The translations under genes were made by a program, and so were the position numbers. Shown here piece by piece: positions 9,235-19,002 of a stretch of 64,000 nucleotides of DNA. The notes beneath the pieces are model-generated. The model was not told the DNA's origin. It saw only the letters and a list, made by a program, of their open reading frames with translations, and did not search any database. Source of the DNA: Deltaproteobacteria bacterium (GTDB lineage Bacteria > Desulfobacterota > Binatia > HRBIN30 > CADEER01); the NCBI GenBank assembly GCA_029262455.1, contig JAJCZJ010000091.1, forward strand, positions 101,465 through 165,464. The letters are read 5' to 3'. Every line of letters starts with the position of its first letter. Position 1 is the stretch's first letter.

Positions 9235-10887
9235 TTAGCCGTTGGCGACGGAGCGGAGTTTGGCTTGTGCCTTCAGTGGGAGCTGGACGCTGAACGTCGA
9301 ACCAATTCTGGGCTGGCTGTCGACTTTGATTGTGCCGCCAAGTGCATCGACGAGGCGACGCACAATGTACAGCCCGAGGCCGACGCCGCCTTCGTGATCG
9401 CTGACTTGGCGGAAAGGTTCGAAGATTGCGTCGATCTGCGAGGGCTCGAGGCCAGGTCCGCTGTCAGTGATGTCTACTCTGATGTTGTCCTCGTCGGTGC
9501 ATGCCTCGACGCGGATCGTTCCTTCCGGTGTGTATTTGATCGCGTTGTCGATGAGATTCTTGAGTACCATCTTGAGCTTGGTTCGATCGGTGTAGAGCGC
9601 GGGAAGGTTGGCAGCTGAATCCCAAACGACCTGCAGTCTGCGATTGCGAAGGATGGTGCTGGTTTCGTCCGCCAGCTCGCTGATCAGCGAGCCGATGTCA
9701 GTTTCGGTTCGCGTCAGGACGATGCCGACTTCGTCGTAACGACTGAGCTCGAGGGCTGTCGATACGATGGTCAGCAGGTCCTTGGCGTTGGTTTGCGCGC
9801 GCTCGATGAGTGCGGATTGATCCGGGGGCAAGGTGCCGCGATCGCCTTCGAGGAGCATGTCATTGTAGCCGATAATGACATTGAGGGGAGTGCGCAGCTC
9901 GTGCGACATGTTGGCGAGAAACTTTGTCTTGAAGCGATCGGCTTCTTCCAACTTTTCGCGCACGCGGCGGCGCTCGGTCACATCGGAGATGATTCCGCCG
10001 ACGCGATAGACGCGACCGGATTCGTCGCGAATCGGAAAACCGCGAACCCGAACCCAGCGCACCTCGCCGTCGGTCCGGCACACACGGAAGATCTCGGCGT
10101 CGTCGGCGGGGATAGAGTCGGGGACGGTGTCGTTCAGTGTCCCAAGGTAGCGATCTGATGCGCGCTGACGGTCTTCTGGGTGCACGAAATGTACGAGATC
10201 CTGGGCGACATCCCTGCCAGCTTCCAGGGTTCGCCCCAGCAACTGATGTGCGTGGGGATTGGCGTACAGGATGCTGCCGCTATTGGCCTCAATCAGGACG
10301 ATCAACTGTTGAGCGTTTTCGGCCAGCTCTCGAAAGCGCTCTTCGCTCTCTCGTCGCGCCAGCTCGGCTTCGTAGGCAGCATGTCGGTCGCGGCGAACGA
10401 CGCGCGCGGCGTGGATCGAGACCAATAGCATCGCGGTCAACGCTGTTGGGCCGTAGCCGAGTAGGGTTGCGAAGCCGTTTTGAATTCCCCACGGCAGTGC
10501 CATCGAGCCGAGCGCAAAAACGACGATTCCGGTTTGTGGAAGCGCGCCCCATGGCAGCATTGTGGCAGCGCCGACGACCGCCGCCAGCGAGACGAGCGGC
10601 GTGGTCGCGAACTCACCAGTGAAGACCTCCGAAACACCGTTCGCGCCGAGGCAAGCGCCGGCGACGAGTAGGCAGACGGTTGTCGCTGTGCGTTCCGGAG
10701 GCTTGCGGCGAATGACCCACGATCCAACCAGAACGGAGGCAAGCATTACCGCCTTCATTGTGTACAGCGGCCACAGGAGCTCGCCTGCTAGCCACAGGTC
10801 GGCGATCGAAAAGCCGATGATGAACGCCAAAGCGATTCGAAAGGCGAGCTGGATTCGTTCGAGGAGGAACGAATGGTTGTCTAGCAT
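9235..10887 (-). CDS. Membrane PAS-domain sensor histidine kinase
   Basis: N-term TM helices, PAS domain, HisKA FLANMSHELRTPLNVIIGYNDML, HATPase VDITDSGPGLEPSQIDAIFEPFRQ...GVGLGLYIVRRLVDALGGTI; longer ORF starts at 10962. Confidence 0.9.
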   Translation of the reverse strand: MLDNHSFLLERIQLAFRIALAFIIGFSIADLWLAGELLWPLYTMKAVMLASVLVGSWVIRRKPPERTATTVCLLVAGACLGANGVSEVFTGEFATTPLVSLAAVVGAATMLPWGALPQTGIVVFALGSMALPWGIQNGFATLLGYGPTALTAMLLVSIHAARVVRRDRHAAYEAELARRESEERFRELAENAQQLIVLIEANSGSILYANPHAHQLLGRTLEAGRDVAQDLVHFVHPEDRQRASDRYLGTLNDTVPDSIPADDAEIFRVCRTDGEVRWVRVRGFPIRDESGRVYRVGGIISDVTERRRVREKLEEADRFKTKFLANMSHELRTPLNVIIGYNDMLLEGDRGTLPPDQSALIERAQTNAKDLLTIVSTALELSRYDEVGIVLTRTETDIGSLISELADETSTILRNRRLQVVWDSAANLPALYTDRTKLKMVLKNLIDNAIKYTPEGTIRVEACTDEDNIRVDITDSGPGLEPSQIDAIFEPFRQVSDHEGGVGLGLYIVRRLVDALGGTIKVDSQPRIGSTFSVQLPLKAQAKLRSVANG

Positions 10888-11047
10888 GTTGGGGGAGAGG
10901 GGCTCCAAGGTTTCGTCCGTAGCCTGAGGAGGGCAGTGTACTACGGAAGAAGGGGCTACCAAGCGGTAGCTTTACGCAATGAGCGTCGCATTTCACTGAA
11001 ACAAGCGACTTGCTGGGTGAGATGACCTGTTGCCGATTGACTCCAGA

Positions 11048-11401
11048 CTAGCCGGTGAGTGGGACGGCTGTTTGCGTGCCCTTCGCCAGCATTCGGCCAT
11101 CGAGATCGTGCATGACGGCCTCGGCGAAAACGATGCGTCGGCCCTTTTTGGTGATCGCAGCGGAGACAACCACGACTTCCGCTGTCACCGGCCTGTGAAT
11201 CTCGGCGTGAATCGACGCCGTCGAAAACGACCCCCCGGCGGCGAAAGCCATGGTCATGTCGAGCATCGCGGTCACGATTCCGCCCTGCATGATACCGCCG
11301 GGTATCGTCAGCCGTGGGCGAGAGCGGAAGCGGAGTTTTGCGTGTCCCTCGTCCGACTCGAGGGTTTCTGGCTGAAATAGATCGAAGATTGTCTCGGTCA
11401 T
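11048..11401 (-). CDS. PaaI-family hotdog thioesterase
   Basis: GGIMQGGIVTAMLDMTMAFAAGG...TASIHAEIHRPVTAEVVVVSAAITKKGRRIVFAEAVMHD. Confidence 0.75.
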   Translation of the reverse strand: MTETIFDLFQPETLESDEGHAKLRFRSRPRLTIPGGIMQGGIVTAMLDMTMAFAAGGSFSTASIHAEIHRPVTAEVVVVSAAITKKGRRIVFAEAVMHDLDGRMLAKGTQTAVPLTG

Positions 11402-11487
11402 GGATCTCCCTAGGAGAGTTCGGTGTGTCCAGGGGCGGCGGCCAACCCATCTGTAGCGCTCGCTCGCTAGGTGCGCCAGGATAGGAC

Positions 11488-12702
11488 ATGAACACTGAGA
11501 TTCCGACTGCGTTCAGCCCCGGTCGTCTGGCGGGTTTGGAGTTGAAAAACCGTGTGATCAAGGCCGCCACATTCGAGGGCATGAGCCGTGGTGGTACACC
11601 GACTGAACAGCTCGTCGGCTTTCACCGTCGCCTCGCGCAGGGGGGAGTCGCGATGACGACGATCGCCTACTGTGCGGTTGAAGCCGACGGCCGGCTGAGC
11701 GATGACATGATGTACCTGCATGAAGGTATCGAAACGGAGTTGCGGCAGCTCGTTGGAGCAGTGCAGGCTGCAGGGGCCCGGGTCTCTGGTCAAATGGCGC
11801 ACTGTGGCAACTTCTCCAAGAACCGCCGGCTACAACGGCTGAAACGACCTCTTGGGCCATCGCGGCACTTCAATATGCTTGGCCTGCCCGCCGGAATCCC
11901 GATCGCTGGCGCGATGACGGCCGGCGACATCGATTACCTCGTCGGTGCCTATGGTGACGCAGCGCGGTTGATGAAACGCATTGGATTTGATGCGGCGGAG
12001 GTCCACTTTGGGCACGGGTACGCACTGAGCCAGTTTATCAGTCCCAGGACGAATCGTCGCACCGACGAGTACGGAGGGAGTCTCGAAAATCGTATGCGCT
12101 TGCCACTGCGTGTTCTTGCGGCGGTGCGCGATGCCGTGGGCTCCGACTTTCCAATCTTGGGCAAGATCAGTATGTGCGACGGCATCAAGGGCGGCGTGAG
12201 CTGGGATGAAGGCGTGGCCGTTGCGCAGGCCATCGACCGCGGCGGTGTCGACGCTCTTGTCACCAGCGCAGGCACCAGCAGCTTCAATCCGATGTTGATG
12301 TTCCACGGGCCGAGCATCGTGCGCGGAATGATCGAGGTGGAGAAGAACCCAATCGCCAAATTTGGCCTGCGGCTAGTCGGCCCGAAATTGTTTCGCGACT
12401 ATCCGTATAAGGAGTTGTATTTATTAGATCGGGCCAAACGCATTCGAGACTCAGTTCAGTGCTCCTTGGTTTACATCGGTGGGTGCGGGACGCTGGAGAG
12501 TATGGAGCGAGTCTTGGCGGAAGGGTTCGACTTCGTCCAGCTGGGGCGGCCGCTGATTCAGGACCCGGACTTCGTTCGCAAGGCGATGCAGGATCCGAGC
12601 TACGTGAACGGCTGTACGCACTGCAATCGCTGCGTCGCGCTCATCGACCACCCGGACGGGATTCGGTGCCCCGTCAACGAGGAAGCGGCGGCGCACGCCT
12701 AA
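11488..12702 (+). CDS. NADH:flavin oxidoreductase / old yellow enzyme family
   Basis: LKNRVIKAATFEGM...GFDAAEVHFGHGYALSQFISPRTNRRTDEYGGSLENR...FVQLGRPLIQDPDF...CTHCNRC. Confidence 0.92.
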   Translation: MNTEIPTAFSPGRLAGLELKNRVIKAATFEGMSRGGTPTEQLVGFHRRLAQGGVAMTTIAYCAVEADGRLSDDMMYLHEGIETELRQLVGAVQAAGARVSGQMAHCGNFSKNRRLQRLKRPLGPSRHFNMLGLPAGIPIAGAMTAGDIDYLVGAYGDAARLMKRIGFDAAEVHFGHGYALSQFISPRTNRRTDEYGGSLENRMRLPLRVLAAVRDAVGSDFPILGKISMCDGIKGGVSWDEGVAVAQAIDRGGVDALVTSAGTSSFNPMLMFHGPSIVRGMIEVEKNPIAKFGLRLVGPKLFRDYPYKELYLLDRAKRIRDSVQCSLVYIGGCGTLESMERVLAEGFDFVQLGRPLIQDPDFVRKAMQDPSYVNGCTHCNRCVALIDHPDGIRCPVNEEAAAHA

Positions 12703-12777
12703 CAGGTACAGCCTCGGCGTGTGACCGGGCTGCACCCGAGGGCGGTAGCCGCCTGCAGGTGAACCGAGCTTGGCCGG

Positions 12778-14193
12778 CTACGCGTTTGCGCGTGCGAGGT
12801 ATTGTAGGAACTCGCGTCGCGTTTTCGGGCCGTAAACGAAGTTGGTGCGGCTGTCGTCCATCCCGCCGAGCTCTTCGCGGATCTTGACGATTCCATCAGC
12901 TTCGATCGCGTTGCGTGTTTCGTTGACGTCTACACGGTAGAGGCGCGCGGCGTTGAGTCCGAGAATCTGTGCTTTGGCTTGGTCGGTTAGCTCCGGGTAG
13001 CCGAACTGCTCCTGCATTTGTGTGGAAATCTGCAGGTTCTTGAGGGCGTTGATCTGGAACTGTGGCGATCCCCACCAGATGGAATCGGTGCCCCAGATGA
13101 TATGGTCATAGCCGATTTCTTTGGCCATGGCGCCGATCAGGGCGGCCGCCCGGTCTGGAGCGGCAAGAAAAGTAGTTGCGAAGGTGCTGCCGATTTCGGC
13201 GTAGACGTTGCCTTGGCCGCGTACCTGTTTGAGAACTTCGATGAACTCGCTGTTGCCACCTTCATTGGGGAAGTAACCGGAATGGTAAGCGACAAAGTTC
13301 AATCGGGGCCAGTCCTTTGACGCCTTCGGGATGTCGCGTGCGCTTACGAAGCTATCGTCCATCCCGAACTGGAGGGGGAAGCCCTTGTGGACGTTGATCA
13401 TGCTGAGTCCGAGTCGCTCTACTTCCTCGAACATCGGATACGCGATCTCTTCATCGTCGAGGAACCATCCCGCGACCTGACCTTCGCCGTTCCCGGTGTA
13501 GGTCTTTACCGCGACAGCTCCGAGCTCTTTGACTTGGCGTTCCATGGATTCGATCGAAAGGATATTGGCTGCCGGTTTGAGCGGGTCGATCATCGCTTGC
13601 GACAGCGCTCGGTTTGATCCCGAAAGTTCGTTCACCATGTCGCGGGTTTGCGCCATGACTTCGGGTCCCATCGGCACTCCGTCGGGGACACCGCTGATCA
13701 CTCCCACCGCGGTTTCCGAGTCGACCCAGACCTCTTTGATCATATTGGCTTGCGAGAGATTCTGAAGCCGCTGTTCCGGTGGTAGGTTTCCCTCCAGGAA
13801 TCGCAGGCCTGCTAGGCCTGTTAGCCCGCCGAACACGTCGAGGTCGACATGGTGTAGCTGGACGTCCATGACGAAATATTCGGCTTCGAATAACCCCGCC
13901 GCGGCGTCTGGATCTTGGGTTTGCTCGAGCGTCACCGGAAGGACCGAGCTGTCGCCGGCATTCGCCAAGCCGTGCACCTGGTTCATCACCATGTAAGCGG
14001 TCGCAGTGCCGGCGGCGGTGCGCAGAAAGTCACGGCGCGACAGGCCGAGTTTCTTGGCGCGTTTGTCGGCTTCCTCGTCGAGGATGCGCATGACCTGTTT
14101 CTGTTTGTGGGACGGCGGTGGCGGCGACCATTCGCCGTTCGAAACTGGAGCCAGCGGAAAGGGAAGCCAGGGGATTAGTTCGGAGCCACTCAT
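12778..14193 (-). CDS. Tat-type amidohydrolase (amidohydrolase_2/ACMSD-like TIM barrel)
   Basis: SRRDFLRTAAG twin-arginine motif; MDVQLHHVDLD, ...AYHSGYFP..., IIWGTDSIWWGSPQFQINAL; start chosen at MSGSELIPW. Confidence 0.8.
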   Translation of the reverse strand: MSGSELIPWLPFPLAPVSNGEWSPPPPSHKQKQVMRILDEEADKRAKKLGLSRRDFLRTAAGTATAYMVMNQVHGLANAGDSSVLPVTLEQTQDPDAAAGLFEAEYFVMDVQLHHVDLDVFGGLTGLAGLRFLEGNLPPEQRLQNLSQANMIKEVWVDSETAVGVISGVPDGVPMGPEVMAQTRDMVNELSGSNRALSQAMIDPLKPAANILSIESMERQVKELGAVAVKTYTGNGEGQVAGWFLDDEEIAYPMFEEVERLGLSMINVHKGFPLQFGMDDSFVSARDIPKASKDWPRLNFVAYHSGYFPNEGGNSEFIEVLKQVRGQGNVYAEIGSTFATTFLAAPDRAAALIGAMAKEIGYDHIIWGTDSIWWGSPQFQINALKNLQISTQMQEQFGYPELTDQAKAQILGLNAARLYRVDVNETRNAIEADGIVKIREELGGMDDSRTNFVYGPKTRREFLQYLARANA

Positions 14194-14224
14194 TTTTTCA
14201 CCATGTGTGTTTGCTTTTGTGGTG

Positions 14225-15607
14225 TCAGCTGACCGGTGATGGACAGATGCTTGCGAGGGCCTCGCCGACGGCGCGGACCAACTCGTTGATCTCAACGCCG
14301 CCATTGCTGTTCACGTCGAGCAATGGACACTCGGCGGTCGCGGCCTGATTGAGGGCGATGCGAACCCCGACAATCAGCTCGTTGACGCGGACCACACCGT
14401 CCCCACTGCAGTCGCCGATGCAGTTTTTGAAACGCTGTGCAAAGATTGCAGAGGTTGAATTGTCAGCGAAGACGTTGCGCTTCTGCCAGACAACGATGTC
14501 GCCAGCGACATCGGTCGCGACATCGATACCGCGTCCAAGCGTGGAGAGAGCACCGTCGTTGCCGTCGCGATTGGAATTAGCGGTGAAGAGCCGATCATCG
14601 GGCGACCCTGGGGTGTGGCGCAGGCCGGCTACATCGAAGTCGAAACCGGAGCCTCTCGACCACGCGAGGAGGATGTTGTTGTTGGAGTCGGCTGCGACGG
14701 CCGGTGCTTCCATTCGTCCTTCGAAGCGGAGGGAGCGCGTGGTGACCGATCCGCCTCCTGTTTCCCCCAGGTCGATGGTTGCGAGTTCGAGCGTCGCTTC
14801 GTTGTCACTCAACGCAACCAGGAACCGTCCGTCTTGCATCGCGGCGGCGAATGGATGACGACCAGAATCATCTGGATTCGCGCTGCTGAGTCGGCGGACG
14901 TTGCTGGCGAGATCGCCGGTCGCAAACATCAACCTGGCGCGGATGTCCGTCTTGAGAGCGCTCTGCCTGTTGGTCCAGGCGATCAATTGCCGTCCGTCGG
15001 TGCCGCAGGCGATCACTGGCTCGCTCTGGCTCTCTGCGGTTTCGTTGTTGATGACGCGTTCGTCGCCGAGCGGGCTCGAGTCGGGGTTGTAGCGTTGGAG
15101 GTAGACCCCCGCACCGTCGCCGTCTTGCCCGAAGCTGTCCCAAACGACGACCGCCGCGCCGTCCGGTGCCGTGCACAGCCGCGGCCGGCGCTGATCGTCG
15201 GTCGTATAGGTGTTGACCTGAAACTCGTTTCCGGCGGGGGACCCGTCGGTGTTGAAGTTGCGAGCAAATACTCCGAGCGCGTCGCCGTCCTGGCCGCGCG
15301 ACTCCCAGACGACGAGGAAGCTGCCGTCGGCGCGGCAGGCAATGTCGGGTAGTTGTTGGTCGCCGTTGGTCTCCTGGTTGGCTTGGCTTGGTGCGTCTGT
15401 AGGTCGACCGTTGGAGTCCAGTTTCTGGATCGTAACATCGCGACCGTTTGCAGAACGCGACTCCCAGGCTGCGACGAAACCGTCCGGGGTTCGACAGACG
15501 CTGGGGTACGAATGGCTATCGCCATCGTCGGCGCTGATCTGGAAATCTGCTTGAGTGGGCGCCGCCCAAAGCAGGGTAGCGATCGCGATCGCGCTTCTTT
15601 GATTCAT
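14225..15607 (-). CDS. Secreted repeat protein (FVVAWESRG.DG-type repeats) with C-terminal dockerin-like domain
   Basis: Signal MNQRSAIAIATLLWAAPTQA; repeats GFVAAWESRSANGRD / FLVVWESRGQDGDALGVFARNFN / AVVVWDSFGQDGDGAGVYLQRYN; C-term GDCSGDGVVRVNELIVGVRIAL... Confidence 0.8.
   Translation of the reverse strand: MNQRSAIAIATLLWAAPTQADFQISADDGDSHSYPSVCRTPDGFVAAWESRSANGRDVTIQKLDSNGRPTDAPSQANQETNGDQQLPDIACRADGSFLVVWESRGQDGDALGVFARNFNTDGSPAGNEFQVNTYTTDDQRRPRLCTAPDGAAVVVWDSFGQDGDGAGVYLQRYNPDSSPLGDERVINNETAESQSEPVIACGTDGRQLIAWTNRQSALKTDIRARLMFATGDLASNVRRLSSANPDDSGRHPFAAAMQDGRFLVALSDNEATLELATIDLGETGGGSVTTRSLRFEGRMEAPAVAADSNNNILLAWSRGSGFDFDVAGLRHTPGSPDDRLFTANSNRDGNDGALSTLGRGIDVATDVAGDIVVWQKRNVFADNSTSAIFAQRFKNCIGDCSGDGVVRVNELIVGVRIALNQAATAECPLLDVNSNGGVEINELVRAVGEALASICPSPVS
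14243..14416 (-). other. Dockerin-like double EF-hand module (copy C)
   Basis: GDCSGDGVVRVNELIVGVRIALNQAATAECPLLDVNSNGGVEINELVRAVGEALAS. Confidence 0.75.
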
Positions 15608-15773
15608 CTTCGTGCCTCCGCCTGGTGGCACGCTATGGAGATTTGGACCGATCGGTCAAGGGTCACGGTGCGAGTCGTCGGGAATGGCGTGTGAACAGCT
15701 CTCTGCGTTGCCAAGACTTGTTGGGATGGAACGCGAGTGGCTTCTAGGCGGGCGCTGACGCATAGGCTAAGGC

Positions 15774-16295
15774 TTGGAGTCTGTGATCAGAATTGGCGAA
15801 CATAAGATTCGACCGTATGAGAGTAACGACGTCGGAGCGCTCGTGAAATACGGCAACAATGTGAAAGTCTGGCAGCACCTCCGAGACCGCTTTCCGCATC
15901 CGTACACGCGCGCGCATGCGATCGATTGGTTGCGGCATGTACGGCGACAAGAGCCGACTTGTGACTTTGCCATTGCCGCCGAGCTCGAATTGATTGGCGG
16001 TGTCGGGGTCCATGTGCAAGACGACGTGCATCGGCGGTCGGCGGAGATTGGCTATTGGTTGGGGGAGCCCTTCTGGGGACACGGCATAGCGACCCATGCG
16101 GTCGATGCGATGACCGACTATGCGTTTGCGACCTATCCGTTGGTGCGGATCTACGCCAACGTGTTTGAAGGGAATCCCGCGTCGGTACGAGTGCTCGAGA
16201 AGGTAGGCTACGAGTTCGAGGGGCGGTTGCGCAAAAGCGTCTATAAGGACGGGAAGCTGCTCGACCAACTGATCTATGGGATGGTGCGGTTGTAA
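15774..16295 (+). CDS. GNAT N-acetyltransferase (RimJ/RimL type)
   Basis: IGYWLGEPFWGHGIATHAVDAMTDYAF...RIYANVFEGNPASVRVLEKVGYEFEGRLRKSVYKDGKLLDQLIYGMV; apparent TTG start. Confidence 0.88.
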   Translation: MESVIRIGEHKIRPYESNDVGALVKYGNNVKVWQHLRDRFPHPYTRAHAIDWLRHVRRQEPTCDFAIAAELELIGGVGVHVQDDVHRRSAEIGYWLGEPFWGHGIATHAVDAMTDYAFATYPLVRIYANVFEGNPASVRVLEKVGYEFEGRLRKSVYKDGKLLDQLIYGMVRL

Positions 16296-16367
16296 TGGTG
16301 TTGGACGACTCCGAACGGAATATCCCCTGTTTCCCAAGGAGGGGGTGCTGGTTGCGGCGGTTGTCCG

Positions 16368-17423
16368 ATGCGTGAAGTAGCGGCCGATATTCGTGCGTGG
16401 CTCGAACGCGGCGAGCGGCTGGCGCTGGCGACGTTGGTTCACGTGCAACGTTCGGCGCCACGGTTGCCCGGGGCTCACTGCGCGGTTGCTGAGTCGGGCG
16501 CGATGGTTGGCGCGATCAGCGCCGGATGTGTCGAGAGCGACTTGATCGAATGGTCGCGATCAGTTGTGGCGGGTGGCTCGCCACGCGTCATTTCGTACGA
16601 CGTCGCCGACGCCGATGCGATGCGCATTGGACTTACTTGTGGAGGGATGATCGAGGTTCTCGTCGAGAGTTTGAGCGATCACGGCGGCGCGTGGGACAAG
16701 GTCCTCGATTGTATCGAACGCGACCAGGCGGTTGCATTGGCGGTGGCGGTCAGCCCGGATGATTTGCGCGGTCGTCGAATGTTTCTCACGGACGACACGG
16801 CTGGAACGATCGATCCCGCCGTCGATGCGGCGGTCGTTGAGGCGATGCGACAGCAATTGATCGTGGGCGGCAGTAGTAACTTGGAAGTCGATCGCGCCGG
16901 AGAACCGGTGCGGGTGTTCGTCGAGGCGGTCGCGCCGCCGCCGAGCTTGATCGTCATCGGAGCCACCCAGACGGCATTGCCACTGATTAGAATGGCTCAC
17001 GAGCTCGATTTCCACGTGACAGTGGTCGACCCGCGCGAAGTCTTCGCTGCTGCCGACCGACTGCAGGACGCCGATGAGGTGATTCGAGAGTGGCCGGATC
17101 GCGCCTTGGAGTCGATGCGCTTTGACGAGAACACTTACGTCGTCGCGTTGACCCACGATGAGAAATTCGACCTTCCGACCTTGCGCAAGGTGCTGCGCTC
17201 CGATGTCGGATACATCGGAGCGCTAGGCAGCCGACGTACGCATGCAAAGCGGCTCGAAAAGCTGCGCGAAGAGGGATTCACCGAAGCTGAGTTGGTTCGA
17301 ATTCACTCCCCCGTCGGGTTGGATTTGGGCGGGCGGGCTCCGGCAGAAATCGCATTGTCGGTCATTGCCGAGATTACGGCGATTCGTTATGGCCGCGCTC
17401 CGCGCATTCGGCCAGCCGAATGA
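16368..17423 (+). CDS. XdhC/CoxI family molybdenum-hydroxylase accessory protein
   Basis: LALATLVHVQRSAPRLPGAHCAV...GAISAGCVESDL...LIVIGATQTALPLIRMAHELDFHVTVVDPR...YIGALGSRRTHAKR. Confidence 0.9.
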   Translation: MREVAADIRAWLERGERLALATLVHVQRSAPRLPGAHCAVAESGAMVGAISAGCVESDLIEWSRSVVAGGSPRVISYDVADADAMRIGLTCGGMIEVLVESLSDHGGAWDKVLDCIERDQAVALAVAVSPDDLRGRRMFLTDDTAGTIDPAVDAAVVEAMRQQLIVGGSSNLEVDRAGEPVRVFVEAVAPPPSLIVIGATQTALPLIRMAHELDFHVTVVDPREVFAAADRLQDADEVIREWPDRALESMRFDENTYVVALTHDEKFDLPTLRKVLRSDVGYIGALGSRRTHAKRLEKLREEGFTEAELVRIHSPVGLDLGGRAPAEIALSVIAEITAIRYGRAPRIRPAE

Positions 17424-18022
17424 CATCGGTGTCGGGCGTTGTCCTAGCGGCTGGGCGCGGGACGCGCATGGGAGTGACGAAGCAATTGTTGCCCCTAGGC
17501 GGTCGGCCATTGTTGTCACATGTTCTCGACACCGCACTCGCCTCGACTCTCGACGACGTTGTCGTCGTTCTTGGTTACGAAGCGGCGGTGGTTCGCTCGA
17601 AGCTCTCATCGTACGAGAATCGGGTGAGATTTGTCGTCAATCAGAATCACGGCGAGGGACAATCACGTTCTCTGGCGGCCGGCCTCGATGCTCTGCATAA
17701 GGATACCGGCGCTGCTGTCGTGCTGCTCGGCGATCAGCCGACGATTGCCTGCGAAGCGATCAATGCGTTGGTGACCGCGTACCGAAGGCGGCCCGGGCTT
17801 GCGGCCCGGGCCGAGTACGACGCTGGTGTACTGGCGCACCCGACCTTGATTGCGCGGGTCCTGTGGGACGAAGTCCGGGCGGTGCAAGGCGACGTAGGGG
17901 CGCGGGAAGTTCTTCGGCTGCACGACAGCGCTGTGGTGCGAGTTCGCGTCGGCGGGGCAGCGCCACGTGATGTCGACACCGATGCAGATTACCAGAACCT
18001 CATCGCCAACGCGGATGGTTGA
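17420..18022 (+). CDS. MobA-like/MocA-family NTP transferase (molybdenum cofactor)
   Basis: VSGVVLAAGRGTRMGVTKQLLPLGGRPLLSHVLDTAL; ATGA overlap with XdhC gene. Confidence 0.88.
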   Translation: MTSVSGVVLAAGRGTRMGVTKQLLPLGGRPLLSHVLDTALASTLDDVVVVLGYEAAVVRSKLSSYENRVRFVVNQNHGEGQSRSLAAGLDALHKDTGAAVVLLGDQPTIACEAINALVTAYRRRPGLAARAEYDAGVLAHPTLIARVLWDEVRAVQGDVGAREVLRLHDSAVVRVRVGGAAPRDVDTDADYQNLIANADG

Positions 18023-18055
18023 CGCCCCGCAGGGCCGCCGATAAGGGCCATCTGT

Positions 18056-18715
18056 ATGTCGATTGAGATTCGCGAGAAGTTTGAGGTGGCCGCTCCGATC
18101 GAAAAAGTATGGCAGTTTTTCATGGACCCGAAGTTGGTGGCTCCGTGTTTGCCGGGCGCGAAGCTCGAGGAGGTCGTAGACGAGCGCAACTTTCTCGGCG
18201 GCGTGAAGATCAAGATCGGCGCGATCACGACGCAGTACAAAGGTAAGATTGAGCTTACGAACATCGACGAGGCCAGCCGCAAGGTTGAGATGGCTGCCGA
18301 AGGCCGTGAGACTAGCGGCGGAATGGCCAAGGCGCTGATCACGAGTACTCTGGTGCCGACCGCGAGCGGCGGTACTGAAGTCACTGTCCAGGCAACGGCG
18401 GATCTCACCGGCAAGGTGATGCAGGTCGGCAGTCGCATGATCGAAGGGGTTTCGAAACAACTCTTCGGGCAGTTTGCCAAGCGCTTGCGGAAGAAATTGG
18501 AGACCGAGGAAGCATCTGGAGTGGCAGCGGGCGAGGCAAGTGCTCCGGTCGCTTCGAAAGCGCCGGGAGCGGCTGAAGCCCCCGCGCAACCCGCCACAAC
18601 TCCGTCGCCGACACCGGGCGCGCAGGATGACGAGGAAGAAGCGTTGTCGATTCTTCCGCTGATCCTGCGGGCGATCTGGGATGCGATTGTTGGCCTTTTT
18701 CGCAAGCGCAGCTGA
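18056..18715 (+). CDS. CoxG-like SRPBCC family protein
   Basis: MSIEIREKFEVAAPIEKVWQFFMDPKLVAPCLPGAKLEEV...FLGGVKIKIGAITTQYKGKIELTNIDEASRKVEMAAEGRE. Confidence 0.9.
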   Translation: MSIEIREKFEVAAPIEKVWQFFMDPKLVAPCLPGAKLEEVVDERNFLGGVKIKIGAITTQYKGKIELTNIDEASRKVEMAAEGRETSGGMAKALITSTLVPTASGGTEVTVQATADLTGKVMQVGSRMIEGVSKQLFGQFAKRLRKKLETEEASGVAAGEASAPVASKAPGAAEAPAQPATTPSPTPGAQDDEEEALSILPLILRAIWDAIVGLFRKRS

Positions 18716-18876
18716 CTGAGCTGCCGAAGCGAGCCGGGTGACCTTTGGGGCTGCCGAACGGTACAGCGCTTCTCCAAGGGAGCACGTGTTCACCGGAGGC
18801 GGCGGGATCTGGTTCGAATATCGATTTTGTAAGTCACTGATATGAAATGAGAAACCCGCGCATGTCGGTACGGTTG

Positions 18877-18888
18877 AAACGATCGTTT
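18877..18888. promoter_or_regulatory. Perfect 12-bp palindrome AAACGATCGTTT upstream of CaiB/BaiF operon; candidate operator
   Basis: Self-complementary; AAACGnnCGTTT also at 30222-30233. Confidence 0.4.
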
Positions 18889-19002
18889 GGTTTGCGCTAC
18901 TAGCTACGGTTCGCACTCGCGAATAACGGATCTAGCTCCACGGCACATGCTCCGCGCCACCGATGTCTACGGACCGCAACAAGGCTCCGGTTTCTTGAAC
19001 CT

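Noticed and set aside
17663-18916. 417-aa minus-strand ORF
   Set aside because: Antisense to MobA-like and CoxG-like genes; no recognisable domain.
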